Shown: positions 9,074-17,154, counted from the stretch's first letter. The stretch is DNA of 64,000 nt from Pradoshia sp. D12 (GCF_008935075.1 NZ_CP044545.1:173501-237500), one strand, 5' to 3'. Made by a program: numbers and translations. Notes: generated from the sequence alone by a model not told the origin.

Positions 9074-10021
9074 ATGACAGAACCTCTTTTTTTAAAACCT
9101 GTCTTTCAGGAGAGAATTTGGGGTGGAACAGAGCTGAAAACTAAATTTGGCTATGAGATTCCATCTGAACATACAGGTGAATGCTGGGCGATATCCGGTC
9201 ATAAAAACGGCCCGTCCATTATCGAAAATGGCCCTTATGCAGGCAAGACTTTAATCGAATTGTGGAATGAGGAACGCCATTTATTTGGTGAGATGGAAGG
9301 GAATGTGTTCCCTCTGTTAACAAAAATATTAGATGCCAATGCAGATTTATCCGTGCAGGTTCATCCGAATGATGAATATGCAAACATTCATGAAAATGGT
9401 GAACTTGGCAAAACAGAATGCTGGTATATCATTGATTGTAAGGATGGCGCTGAAATGATTTACGGGCATACCGCGCAATCCAAGGAAGAGTTTGCTTCCA
9501 TGATTGAGAAGGGCGAGTGGAATCATTTACTGCGTCGCGTTTCCATAAAGCCAGGAGATTTCTTCTATGTTCCAAGTGGAACGGTCCATGCTTTATGTGA
9601 AGGGACGCTTGTACTTGAAACACAGCAGAGCTCAGATACAACCTACCGTGTATATGACTACGACCGCACGGACCAAAACGGACAAAAACGAGAGTTGCAT
9701 ATTGAAAAATCAATTGATGTGAGTATGGTGCCGCATCAGGATGCAGAAGTGCAGGTTTCCAAGACCGTATTGCCAGGGGCAGAATTGACTACGTTTGTGG
9801 AAACGGAGTTTTTCTCAGTTTATAAATGGGATATTAGTGGATTATCTTCATTTGACCAGAATCAGCCCTTTATGCTTTTTAGTGTTATTGATGGAGAAGG
9901 GGCTCTTAGAATGAATGAGGAGACTTATCCGTTAGAAAAAGGTGCTCACTTTATTCTTCCATCGGGTACAGGTAATTTTGAACTTGAGGGGAATCTTTCC
10001 TTGATTGTGTCACATCCATAA
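9074..10021 (+). CDS. manA: mannose-6-phosphate isomerase, class I
   Basis: A 315-residue cupin-type metalloenzyme interconverting mannose-6-P and fructose-6-P. Zinc-binding positions are visible: Gln95 and His97 in QVHPND, Glu115 in KTECWY and His172 in SGTVHAL. Length and the N-terminal FLKPVFQERIWGGTEL match short Bacillus ManA/Pmi enzymes. It may feed mannose into glycolysis or supply mannose-6-P for cell-surface glycans. TGGAGGT precedes the ATG. It converges on nanE with a shared terminator; no sugar transporter lies nearby. Confidence 0.93.
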   Translation: MTEPLFLKPVFQERIWGGTELKTKFGYEIPSEHTGECWAISGHKNGPSIIENGPYAGKTLIELWNEERHLFGEMEGNVFPLLTKILDANADLSVQVHPNDEYANIHENGELGKTECWYIIDCKDGAEMIYGHTAQSKEEFASMIEKGEWNHLLRRVSIKPGDFFYVPSGTVHALCEGTLVLETQQSSDTTYRVYDYDRTDQNGQKRELHIEKSIDVSMVPHQDAEVQVSKTVLPGAELTTFVETEFFSVYKWDISGLSSFDQNQPFMLFSVIDGEGALRMNEETYPLEKGAHFILPSGTGNFELEGNLSLIVSHP

Positions 10022-10026
10022 AGAGA

Positions 10027-10053
10027 AGCGTAAGGGGAATATCCTCTTACGCT
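10027..10053. terminator. shared terminator of manA and nanE
   Basis: Stem AGCGTAAG (10027-10034) with CTTACGCT (10046-10053), followed by a T-rich run on the plus strand. It overlaps the last codons of nanE. Confidence 0.75.
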
Positions 10054-10727
10054 TTCATTTTTTCTGTGAATCGCTTTGTGATTTGCTGAGGTCTTGTTAT
10101 TGCACCGCCTACAACAACAGAATGGGCACCAACCTCTAAACAGCGCTTAGCCATTTCAGGAGTTAGAATATTTCCTTCTGCAATGACTGGGATTTTGACG
10201 GTTGATACAAGATCCCGCAATAATTTGAAGTCATCATTATAAATGAATTTCCCCTTTGAATAAGGTGTATAACCAACTAGTGTGGTTGATATACAATCAA
10301 ATCCAATTCGTTCTGCTTCAATTGCTTCGCCCAGAGTGGAGATGTCAGCCATAAGTAATTGATTAGGGAAGTGCAGGCGAAGAGATTGGACAAAAAATTC
10401 AAGTTCCACATTAGATGGTCTGGGACGATAAGTTGCATCCATCGCGATCATATCTGCTCCGGCAGATACAATATCGCTTACCTCTCGGAGCGTCGGAGTG
10501 ATATAGACAGGTGAATCAGGATATTCACGCTTCACAATTCCTATAACAGGTAAGGGGACCTCCTGTTTGATTGCAACGATGTCATCATGTGAGTTGGCGC
10601 GTATTCCGCCAGCACCCCCCTGCATGGCAGCAAGCGCCATTTTCCCCATAATCATTGGGCTGTGCAGCGGTTCATCTTCAAGTGCTTGGCATGAAACGAC
10701 TAAACGTCCTTTGATAGCCTGTAACAT
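10047..10727 (-). CDS. nanE: N-acetylmannosamine-6-phosphate 2-epimerase
   Basis: A 226-residue TIM-barrel protein of the NanE family, converting ManNAc-6-P to GlcNAc-6-P in sialic acid or amino-sugar use. Recognisable blocks are [37 protein letters not shown] and PVIAEGNI…VVGGAITRP. The full length is kept. No sialidase, NanA lyase or transporter lies within the window, so it is an isolated epimerase that may salvage ManNAc-6-P from other sources. AGGAGG stands 12 bases before the ATG, a rather long spacing. Confidence 0.9.
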   Translation of the reverse strand: MLQAIKGRLVVSCQALEDEPLHSPMIMGKMALAAMQGGAGGIRANSHDDIVAIKQEVPLPVIGIVKREYPDSPVYITPTLREVSDIVSAGADMIAMDATYRPRPSNVELEFFVQSLRLHFPNQLLMADISTLGEAIEAERIGFDCISTTLVGYTPYSKGKFIYNDDFKLLRDLVSTVKIPVIAEGNILTPEMAKRCLEVGAHSVVVGGAITRPQQITKRFTEKMKA

Positions 10728-10864
10728 ATGTAATCAAGACCTCCTGTAATAAATATACGAGTTACTATCCAATTCTATTTTACACAGTTGAGCTAATCAT
10801 GTTTAGGATAATTAATTAAATATTATCCTGCGTTGTAATCTGTTGAGAGAGGAGTTGATTTTGT

Positions 10865-11401
10865 ATGAAAAATATTTCACTTTATATGAGTGCTACATTA
10901 AGAGATATACCAGAAGCTATCTTACCAAGCGGTTTTAATTTTCGACTGTTCAGAGAAGGTGATGAACAATATTGGGCTGAAATCAATACGGCTACAAAGG
11001 AGTTTACCAATATGAAATCCGCTCTGAAACGGTTTGAGTCTGAATTTATGCCATATAGGATAGAGGCGAAAAAAAGGGTAATCATTCTTGAGACAGACGA
11101 AGGAAAACCGGTGGGAACCGCTGCTGCCTGGTTTGGCGATTTTAACGGTAAACAAACTGGCAGGCTACATTGGGTTGAAATACTGCCTGAATATCAGGGA
11201 AGGAAATTAGGTAAACCCCTTGTAATAAAGGCACTCGAAATTCTGAGCTCTTTCCATAATGAAGCCTATCTGAAAACCCAGACAACGAGTCTGACTGCTA
11301 TCCATATTTATCTTAAACTCGGGTTTAAGCCGGTCATCAGAAACGCTGAGGATCAGGAGGGGTGGAACTTAGTGTTTTCTCATTTTCAATGTAAAAAATA
11401 G
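10865..11401 (+). CDS. GNAT family N-acetyltransferase
   Basis: A 178-residue single-domain acetyltransferase. The acetyl-CoA loop is seen as PEYQGRKLGKPLV, preceded by a strand RLHWVEI and followed by the C-terminal element TAIHIYLKLGFKPV typical of GNAT motif B. The acceptor is unknown. GAGAGGAG stands before the ATG. It appears monocistronic; a weak hairpin AAGATG/CATCTT with a short T-run at 11449-11468 may terminate it. Confidence 0.8.
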   Translation: MKNISLYMSATLRDIPEAILPSGFNFRLFREGDEQYWAEINTATKEFTNMKSALKRFESEFMPYRIEAKKRVIILETDEGKPVGTAAAWFGDFNGKQTGRLHWVEILPEYQGRKLGKPLVIKALEILSSFHNEAYLKTQTTSLTAIHIYLKLGFKPVIRNAEDQEGWNLVFSHFQCKK

Positions 11402-11661
11402 CGGTCCTGTTGACTGCCTTTTTAGATATGGATAAAAAATATATCAAGAAGATGATAAACATCTTTTTCGAATATTACTTGCAATAAGTGTGCTTGGAAC
11501 AAATTATCCATACCTACGAGATAAGCTAATGTACATACTATCTAGTGAAACCGCCGTATGGAAAAGATTCCCGTTTCGTGGAAACGGGTGGAATTGAGGG
11601 GCATTCTTTTTTGTAAGAATAGTAGTGATAGAATTAATAATAGTGTAAAGGAGGGAACTCG
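11402..11661. other. intergenic region with small hairpins
   Basis: Holds a weak terminator-like hairpin (11449-11468) and a stable 8-bp hairpin CCCGTTTC/GAAACGGG at 11570-11588 with a 3-nt loop, about 75 bp before the next gene. No gene is supported. Confidence 0.4.
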
Positions 11662-12567
11662 TTGAATCAGGAATTTTTATATATTGTCATCATTATTGCA
11701 CTCGGTTACCTTCTAAAAAGGACTGGAATTCTAAAGGAATCTGATGGAGAGGTAATTTCGAGAATCATCTTTAACATCACCTTGCCATCCCTAGTCATTG
11801 TATCCCTGCAAACCTCCACTATAACGGTATCTTTATTGGGAATCACTCTTATTGTTATTCTTTACGGGATTCTTTCTACAATAGTGGCCTATTTTGTGTT
11901 TAGGAATGAGACACGTGAGATTAAAGGAACTTTTATGATGCTTGCCTCAGGATATAATGTCGGACTGTTCGCCTTTCCGCTTGTTGAGGCCTTTTGGGGC
12001 ACAGAGGGATTACTGTATTTTGGTATGTTTGATGTTGGTAATTCTTTTATTGTATTTGGATTGGCCTATATAGTAGGAAGTTATTTTTCTGAAAATGGAA
12101 TGAAGCTGGAGGGGCGCGCCATCCTTATGAAATTTGGTAAGTCCATTCCTTTAATGACATACATTGTTATGAGTGTCTTGAATTTTGGTCATATCCAGCT
12201 TCCATCGGCGCTTTTAGAAGTAGCAACAATCATATCTAAAGCGAATATGCCACTGGCCTTATTGCTGCTCGGAATATATTTGAAATTTTCTTTTGAAAAA
12301 CAGTATATACGCCCAATTATAAAATACTTATCATTCCGATATGGCTTTGCATTGCTGGTCGGTATTTCATTATATTTTGTTCTTCCAGTTGATGATATGT
12401 TTAAATACACGATACTACTCGGTTTAGTCCTGCCAATTGGCCTCGCTGTTATACCGTATGCCCATGAATTTAAATATCGAACGACAATGATGATAGGTAC
12501 GGTCTCAAATTTATGTATCCTCATCAGCATGATCTTAATGTATTTATTTTCCCTGTTTATTTTATAA
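11662..12567 (+). CDS. AEC family transporter (auxin efflux carrier-like)
   Basis: A 301-residue integral membrane protein with about ten hydrophobic segments in two inverted halves, as in the AEC/BASS-like permeases. Family marks include the N-terminal LGYLLKRTGIL, the ITLPSLV helix break and the GYNVGLFAFPLV glycine-proline helix. Bacterial members export or import organic acids such as malate or malonate; the substrate here is unknown. The start is TTG at 11662, seven bases after AAAGGAGGG. It converges on the permease operon. Confidence 0.85.
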   Translation: MNQEFLYIVIIIALGYLLKRTGILKESDGEVISRIIFNITLPSLVIVSLQTSTITVSLLGITLIVILYGILSTIVAYFVFRNETREIKGTFMMLASGYNVGLFAFPLVEAFWGTEGLLYFGMFDVGNSFIVFGLAYIVGSYFSENGMKLEGRAILMKFGKSIPLMTYIVMSVLNFGHIQLPSALLEVATIISKANMPLALLLLGIYLKFSFEKQYIRPIIKYLSFRYGFALLVGISLYFVLPVDDMFKYTILLGLVLPIGLAVIPYAHEFKYRTTMMIGTVSNLCILISMILMYLFSLFIL

Positions 12568-12580
12568 GTACAATAGAAAA

Positions 12581-12608
12581 CCCCTTTTTCAGCTATGTGA
12601 AAAAGGGG
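12581..12608. terminator. bidirectional terminator after AEC gene
   Basis: Stem CCCCTTTTTCA (12581-12591) with its complement (12598-12608), 6-nt loop, between convergent genes. Confidence 0.85.
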
Positions 12609-12623
12609 GCCTTTACATCTATA

Positions 12624-13607
12624 TTAATTGATGGGGGTTACCAGTTGGAAGCCATCTTGCTCGATTTTTACCGGATGAGCCTGCTCCTTTGTTTTGTGGA
12701 TAAGAGAGCGGTCTGCCAGCACGCTTTGAATTCCTCTCAGCATGAGGTTCAGAGAAAACAAGCTAAGTATAAAACCAAGTGATGGGCCAAGGACAATCCA
12801 TTTATTGTAACGCAGTTCATGATAGGAGAGACCGATCATCCCGGACCATTCATGTGAAAGAGAGGTGGCAACATTATAAGGATCACTCATTGGAGCACTA
12901 AGGTCTATTGTTTCATAACCCCCAATCACGCACATAAAAGCGCCTAGCTGAACTAGCAGCACTAATGATTGGGCGATTTGCTGAAGAAAAATGACAATCA
13001 ACCTTGATCTTAAATGATGCCTAATATGGACCTTTACAATCCACCATTTAGATCCTCCCAACAGACGGGATGCATCGATGAATTCATTTTTTAAGTAATA
13101 CCGAAGTTCATCTCCTATTACGGAGGTTAAAGGAAGAAAGGTAATCAATGAAAGCATTAAGCATTGCTGAAAAATCACATCTATTCCACTTTCAGATATA
13201 AAAAACATCATGGCAATCAATATGGTTGGAATAAAACGAAATGCTCGAGTCAAAGGTTCTATTACCCAGTTGAAACGCTGATGATACAATCCATATAAGA
13301 TTCCACTTCCCATTCCTAAAAACATCCGCAAAAGTCCAATTAATACAGCAATGAATAATGTATATTTAGCTCCTTCAATTACGTTCCAAAATGTATCCTG
13401 ACCAAGTCTGTCTACACCGAAGGGATGCGTTAAGCTTGGTGGATAAGCCGGTTGATCAACAAGTTTTCCATCTTCATAAATAAGCTCAGGCGGAGGCTCG
13501 AGATGCGGTTTAATCCAAGCGGGATAGAGAAGGCTGGTTACAATAAGGATGAATAAAAATAGAAAACCAATCATAAAAGAAGGATTTTTAAGTAATTTTT
13601 TTATCAT
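12624..13607 (-). CDS. Dpp/Opp-type ABC transporter permease (DppC-like)
   Basis: A 327-residue inner-membrane permease. A first helix is followed by a long external loop (PPPELIYEDGKLVDQ…HPFGVDRLGQDTFWNVI, the DppC/OppC hallmark), then five helices and an EAA-like cytoplasmic loop (EFIDASRLLGGSKWWIVKVHIRHHL). It overlaps the upstream permease by four bases (ATGA), so the two are translationally coupled. No ATPase or peptide-binding protein is in the operon; they must be supplied from elsewhere or the pair has a divergent role. Substrate unknown; oligopeptide, nickel or antimicrobial peptide are options. Confidence 0.8.
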   Translation of the reverse strand: MIKKLLKNPSFMIGFLFLFILIVTSLLYPAWIKPHLEPPPELIYEDGKLVDQPAYPPSLTHPFGVDRLGQDTFWNVIEGAKYTLFIAVLIGLLRMFLGMGSGILYGLYHQRFNWVIEPLTRAFRFIPTILIAMMFFISESGIDVIFQQCLMLSLITFLPLTSVIGDELRYYLKNEFIDASRLLGGSKWWIVKVHIRHHLRSRLIVIFLQQIAQSLVLLVQLGAFMCVIGGYETIDLSAPMSDPYNVATSLSHEWSGMIGLSYHELRYNKWIVLGPSLGFILSLFSLNLMLRGIQSVLADRSLIHKTKEQAHPVKIEQDGFQLVTPIN

Positions 13608-14506
13608 CCGTGTTCACCGCCCATCACTCGTTTTACAATCGTTTCCCCCCATATATCTAATAAATAGAAGGGGATAAATAAGAAGGTCAATCCTACAGCT
13701 ATAAACTTGATGTCCAGCCCGTTTATAAAGGAGAATAGTCCATCCATATTTAATAAGCGCTCCAGAATGAGCAGGCTTGAGATGATGAACCACAGTAGAT
13801 ATTGCAGATTTGAAAAAATAGTGATTGTCGTGTTGCGAAGGATATGTTTGAAAAATATCTCTCTTTTGGACAAGCCCTTTGCATAAGCATATTCCACATA
13901 CATCTTTTGTTGCTCTTCACTGACAGATAAATCAATCATTTGGAATAGCATAAAAATCGGCAAGATAGATAGAGCGATAATAGGTAGAAGGTAGACATGA
14001 TCCTCTCCTAAAGCAACGGGATCCAGAATGAGCAAGCCTGTTTTTTTGAAAATCCATATTGAAAATAATTGAATCGCGAAGATCATGATGACATCTGGGA
14101 TAGACTGAATAAAGAAGGCAATTTCACGAAAAAAATTCTGAAGGATTCTTGGTGAAAAGTAATGGAATACTTCAAATAATAGAGCGGCAATAAATGTTGC
14201 TAGTAAAGTGCCTCCTAAAATAAGAAGTGAATAAATAAACGGGTCTTTGAGACTGACCCAGAACAGTGAAAATTTCGGTATTCCTTGAGAAAAACTATAG
14301 TCTACCATGATTTGAATTTGATCGATAAATAAAAATGCCTCATAAATATCCTTGGCCTGGTTTGAGAAAGCCTTCCACCAGCTAATGGATGGATCTGCAT
14401 TATTCCATACCCATAAAGAACTAAAAAAAAGAATAATAAGGTTTATAGCCAGAATGGTTAATATAAAATCTAATAAATGGGCAGAAATTTTTTTAAACTG
14501 TTTCAT
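13604..14506 (-). CDS. Dpp/Opp-type ABC transporter permease (DppB-like)
   Basis: About 300 residues with six predicted membrane helices and an EAA-like loop (YVEYAYAKGLSKREIFFKHILRNT), the DppB/OppB-type partner of the next gene. A GTG at 14518 is in frame, but AGGTGA then eight bases to ATG at 14506 fits better. The family signature is weaker than in canonical DppB: the large external loop differs and few conserved glycines are seen, suggesting a divergent subfamily. It directly follows the lipoprotein gene. Confidence 0.72.
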   Translation of the reverse strand: MKQFKKISAHLLDFILTILAINLIILFFSSLWVWNNADPSISWWKAFSNQAKDIYEAFLFIDQIQIMVDYSFSQGIPKFSLFWVSLKDPFIYSLLILGGTLLATFIAALLFEVFHYFSPRILQNFFREIAFFIQSIPDVIMIFAIQLFSIWIFKKTGLLILDPVALGEDHVYLLPIIALSILPIFMLFQMIDLSVSEEQQKMYVEYAYAKGLSKREIFFKHILRNTTITIFSNLQYLLWFIISSLLILERLLNMDGLFSFINGLDIKFIAVGLTFLFIPFYLLDIWGETIVKRVMGGEHG

Positions 14507-14518
14507 ATGTATATTCAC

Positions 14519-15055
14519 CTACTCCAACATGCTTTCTATATTGGCAAAATCTGAGACCAACTCCCATGACTTGTGTTGGCTTTTGCCATCTGTTTCTTTA
14601 TCAAAGGTTGTCAAAATTCCATACATAACAATCCCGTCCACTTTTTTTCCGTCATATGTATAAGACCTGTATCCCAGACTGTCTTCTCTGATATACTCTC
14701 CAGATTCTCCATATATCTCTTTTACAGAAGCGGGTTGTTTATCAGGTACAAAGAGGACTTCAAGTTTATACTGCTCTGAAATTTTAGGGCGTTTGAATTC
14801 ATATTTTATGTAGCCGTCTTCTTTGACTTTTGTTTCACCTTCCCATGCGATTTGGTCACTGCCGTTTTCTTTTAAGGTCACATGGAGAATAGAATTTTCA
14901 TGAAGTGTACTTGAAAGTGATAAAATAACACTTCTATCACTATATTCCTTTATTGATCCCATAATTAAAACATCCTGTCTCAATTGGCCTCTGCATCCTA
15001 TTAAACTGCAGAATAGGGAAATTATGAAAACTCCCATAACCCACTTCTTAAGCAT
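14519..15055 (-). CDS. lipoprotein encoded first in the permease operon
   Basis: A 178-residue protein with a lipoprotein signal peptide (MLKKWVMGVFIISLF, lipobox LIGC, Cys21). The mature part is beta-rich with Ser/Thr/Lys content and contains no recognised domain; it is too short for a peptide-binding protein. Strands such as SVILSLSSTLHENSILHVTLKENG suggest an immunoglobulin-like or BsuPI-like sandwich (inference). Its stop codon touches the permease start, so the three genes are one transcript. Confidence 0.65.
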   Translation of the reverse strand: MLKKWVMGVFIISLFCSLIGCRGQLRQDVLIMGSIKEYSDRSVILSLSSTLHENSILHVTLKENGSDQIAWEGETKVKEDGYIKYEFKRPKISEQYKLEVLFVPDKQPASVKEIYGESGEYIREDSLGYRSYTYDGKKVDGIVMYGILTTFDKETDGKSQHKSWELVSDFANIESMLE

Positions 15056-15104
15056 CTCAATCTACCCCCCCTTTTTATCCCGGTATGTTGGCACTATAAT
15101 GTTC

Positions 15105-15134
15105 ATTCTATCCAAAGATTAATCAATATGTAAA
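15105..15134 (-). promoter_or_regulatory. sigma-A promoter of the lipoprotein–permease operon
   Basis: Minus strand: TTTACA (15134-15129), 18-bp spacer, TAGAAT (15110-15105), 50 bp before the lipoprotein start. The spacer contains a half-site ATTGATTAA matching the dyad just upstream. Confidence 0.55.
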
Positions 15135-15151
15135 CAAAATATTTTGAATTT

Positions 15152-15171
15152 TTAATTAATCGATTGATTAA
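15152..15171. promoter_or_regulatory. near-perfect 20-bp palindrome, probable operator
   Basis: TTAATTAATCGATTGATTAA, symmetric at 18 of 20 positions. It lies 18 bp upstream of the -35 of the lipoprotein–permease operon. A related perfect 18-bp dyad occurs at 46635-46652. The pattern suits a TetR-type repressor, but no such gene is in the window. Confidence 0.45.
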
Positions 15172-15178
15172 AAAAATA

Positions 15179-15198
15179 CAGCTTCCATTTGGAAGCTG
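15179..15198 (-). terminator. terminator of manganese catalase operon
   Basis: Stem CAGCTTCC/GGAAGCTG with a 4-nt loop, followed on the minus strand by ATTTTTTT. It lies 9 bp after the catalase stop codon. Confidence 0.88.
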
Positions 15199-15206
15199 CA
15201 TTCCTT

Positions 15207-16064
15207 TTATCTATTTAAATCGCTTATCCCTGGAGCGTGCTCGTTTGGCATTTCCGGTAGCTGTGGAACAGGGAATCCTTGCGGTGGAGGAGTGACTGAC
15301 AAGGTTCCACCGTTTCTGCTCGGTGTTTGTCCCTGGAAAACTTCGGCGATTCTAGTTGGATCTAATCGGAAGTTAAACTGAGCATTATGGAAGCCCATAT
15401 CCACGAACTTTTTGCATTCAGGATATTTATTTATATCATAATTTGGAACAGGGAAAATTTTGCCCCAATCCACACCTAAGGTTTCAAGTGCTTTAGCAAA
15501 AGCATTTTGATGAGCATTATCCCGGACAATTAAAAACCCGAGAGTCTCACGAAACGTTTGATTATTACTCATTTCATATATTCTTGTTTTCTGAAGTACA
15601 CCTGTTGATTCGAGCATCAAATTATTCAGCAGATTAGCAATTAAATTACCATGGTCATAAACCCATGAGCCATTCCATGGATTGCCGCCTGCATCTACTG
15701 GAAGAGATGACTGAGCTCCCATAATATAATGGTGTGGATTGGCATGTTTGATTGCTTCATCTAGAGGAGCTCCATCTGAGCCACCATCACCAGGTTGTGA
15801 AGAAAGGCCAGAATCATTTAATAGTTGATTAATGGTGTTCTGAACAAGCTCGACATGACTGATTTCTTCTAAAAAGATCCCTCGAAGCAAATCCTTATAC
15901 TGAGTGTCTTTGCCCCTGAAATTGTTACTCTGAAAGAAAAATTGCATCATTGTGCGCATTTCACCAAATTGACCGCCTAAGGTCTCCTGTAAGACTTTAG
16001 CAGCAGCAGGATCTGGCTTATCTGGTTTAATTATATTGATTAGCTCTTCTTTGTAATAATACAT
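15207..16064 (-). CDS. ydbD: manganese catalase family protein (YdbD-like)
   Basis: A 285-residue ferritin-like di-manganese catalase. The ligand set is complete: Glu35 (GGQFGE), Glu67 and His70 (EEISHVE), Glu151 (LESTG) and His184 (RDNAHQNAF). It should decompose hydrogen peroxide without heme. The C-terminal 30 residues are Pro/Gly-rich, as in spore-associated relatives. The closest familiar protein is B. subtilis YdbD; CotJC is a shorter spore-coat relative. It follows the DUF3231 gene by 30 bp and shares its promoter, which looks sigma-G-like, suggesting a role in spore peroxide defence. Confidence 0.9.
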   Translation of the reverse strand: MYYYKEELINIIKPDKPDPAAAKVLQETLGGQFGEMRTMMQFFFQSNNFRGKDTQYKDLLRGIFLEEISHVELVQNTINQLLNDSGLSSQPGDGGSDGAPLDEAIKHANPHHYIMGAQSSLPVDAGGNPWNGSWVYDHGNLIANLLNNLMLESTGVLQKTRIYEMSNNQTFRETLGFLIVRDNAHQNAFAKALETLGVDWGKIFPVPNYDINKYPECKKFVDMGFHNAQFNFRLDPTRIAEVFQGQTPSRNGGTLSVTPPPQGFPVPQLPEMPNEHAPGISDLNR

Positions 16065-16094
16065 GCAGGCTTCTCTTCTTTCTTAATGAATTTA

Positions 16095-16604
16095 TTAGTC
16101 AGTTGTCGTTACAACATGAAGAGGAGGCGGAACTAACCAGCCTTTTTCTTTGTTTATTTTTAATAATGCGGCCCCGAATTGTGCCTTTTTCATATGGAAT
16201 TGTCCAAACATTAAGCCGATGTCTTCACGAATACATTGAGCCATTGCCTGAGCACAGGCAACGAGTCCAGCAGCAATATCAGCCGATACAAGTCCAGAAA
16301 CCTCTTGATCTGTAAACCGTGCACCAGGAGGAATAGCCTCGATTTGGCTTTCCGGTTTTTCAGGTGGTGCAGGCGGCAGAGCAATACCATTATGTTTTAG
16401 TAATTCCTGCAGTTGTTTTACATCTGATCTAGCATTGGCGATCATGTCATCTAATAAATCTTTTAAATCATCATCACCAGTATGGTTTTTAAGGGTTTGA
16501 AAGCCAGGAATCATGGCCTGTGCACCCATTAATTGTGACCATACAGCAAATACCTCACCATAATGCATTGGTTCTTTTTGCGGATTTCCACTTAAAATGC
16601 CCAT
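16095..16604 (-). CDS. DUF3231 family ferritin-like protein
   Basis: A 169-residue helical protein with the DUF3231 pattern (GEVFAVWSQLMGAQAMIPGFQTLKNHTGD, then DDMIANARSDVKQLQELLK and a C-terminal helix with MFGQFHMKKAQFG). DUF3231 proteins are small Bacillales proteins, often spore associated, with a CotF-like helical bundle; their function is not known. AAGGAG lies eight bases before the ATG. It is the first gene of a two-gene unit with manganese catalase, hinting at joint use in the forespore. Confidence 0.75.
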   Translation of the reverse strand: MGILSGNPQKEPMHYGEVFAVWSQLMGAQAMIPGFQTLKNHTGDDDLKDLLDDMIANARSDVKQLQELLKHNGIALPPAPPEKPESQIEAIPPGARFTDQEVSGLVSADIAAGLVACAQAMAQCIREDIGLMFGQFHMKKAQFGAALLKINKEKGWLVPPPLHVVTTTD

Positions 16605-16648
16605 TAATCAGTCGACTCCTTATATTTAAATTTGAAGAACTCATCTGT

Positions 16649-16678
16649 TAATATGAACCAATTAACTACCAATTATAC
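16649..16678 (-). promoter_or_regulatory. sigma-G-type promoter of DUF3231–catalase operon
   Basis: Minus strand: GTATA (16678-16674), 18-bp spacer, CATATTA (16655-16649). This fits the B. subtilis sigma-G consensus gnATr-N18-cATnnTA, 45 bp before the DUF3231 start. No sigma-B motif is visible, although B. subtilis ydbD is a general-stress gene. Confidence 0.5.
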
Positions 16679-16683
16679 GTAAA

Positions 16684-16711
16684 AGAGGCAACCGATTGAA
16701 CGGCTGCCTCT
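16684..16711 (-). terminator. terminator of HesB-like gene
   Basis: Stem AGAGGCA…TGCCTCT with inner CCG/CGG pairs (16684-16694 with 16701-16711). The T-run after it on the minus strand is short, so it is a moderate terminator. Confidence 0.6.
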
Positions 16712-16723
16712 ACATTGAATATT

Positions 16724-17029
16724 TTAATGATGGTGTCCATGTCCGCCTTTATGAGGGTTTGTTATTTCAAAACCTGGTTCAGGTAGATGGAAGTACTTAA
16801 TCCACACTCCATCCAGGAATTCTTCTCGCTTATCAAGCAAGACATCAATATCCTTATCAGTCTTAACAATTTCGTCATGCTCAGTTGGTGTACTCAATTC
16901 AATATCATAGTGAGCATGGTCGCCATGCATATGGGAAATCACTACACGAATCATTTTCCCGTCGGCTTCCTCTGTACTCAATAATTTTTTTAATTCTTTG
17001 GCGGCATTCCGATTTATTTTACAATTCAT
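16724..17029 (-). CDS. HesB/IscA-fold protein lacking the cluster cysteines
   Basis: A 101-residue protein that follows the HesB/IscA pattern: NRNAAKELKKLL, a beta strand IRVVI, then DIELSTP, IDVLLDK, the LDGVWIKYFHLPEPGFEITNP block, and a short tail. Canonical A-type carriers bind Fe-S clusters through one Cys in GGCSG and two in the C-terminal CGCG. Here the first position is SHMHGDH and the tail is GHGHHH, so the ligands appear changed to histidine. It may bind Zn, Ni or Cu rather than a cluster (inference). GGAGGAG precedes the ATG. It is divergent from arsR with 125 bp between them. Confidence 0.7.
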   Translation of the reverse strand: MNCKINRNAAKELKKLLSTEEADGKMIRVVISHMHGDHAHYDIELSTPTEHDEIVKTDKDIDVLLDKREEFLDGVWIKYFHLPEPGFEITNPHKGGHGHHH

Positions 17030-17076
17030 TCTATCTCCTCCAATCTACTAGATCTCTTATAAGTGTAACTTAAAAA

Positions 17077-17105
17077 TTTCCATTATTAAAATAATGAAGT
17101 ATAAT
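17077..17105 (+). promoter_or_regulatory. sigma-A promoter of arsR–MATE–gshF
   Basis: TTTCCA (17077-17082), 17-bp spacer, TATAAT (17100-17105). The predicted start point falls inside the adjoining 28-bp palindrome. Confidence 0.6.
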
Positions 17106-17133
17106 ATAACCATAAAACTAGTTTTATGGTTAT
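17106..17133. promoter_or_regulatory. 28-bp perfect palindrome, probable ArsR operator
   Basis: Each 14-bp arm reads ATAACCATAAAACT, perfectly inverted, beginning right after the -10 box and ending just before the arsR ribosome site. A bound dimer or pair of dimers would cover the transcription start. It could also control the divergent HesB-like gene. Confidence 0.75.
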
Positions 17134-17154
17134 GTGAAGAGGAGGGGAATGTAA

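Noticed and set aside
11521-11590. Possible group II intron remnant near CCGCCGTATGG and CCCGTTTC/GAAACGGG
   Set aside because: Only a short resemblance, no domain V or reverse transcriptase; treated as a simple hairpin.
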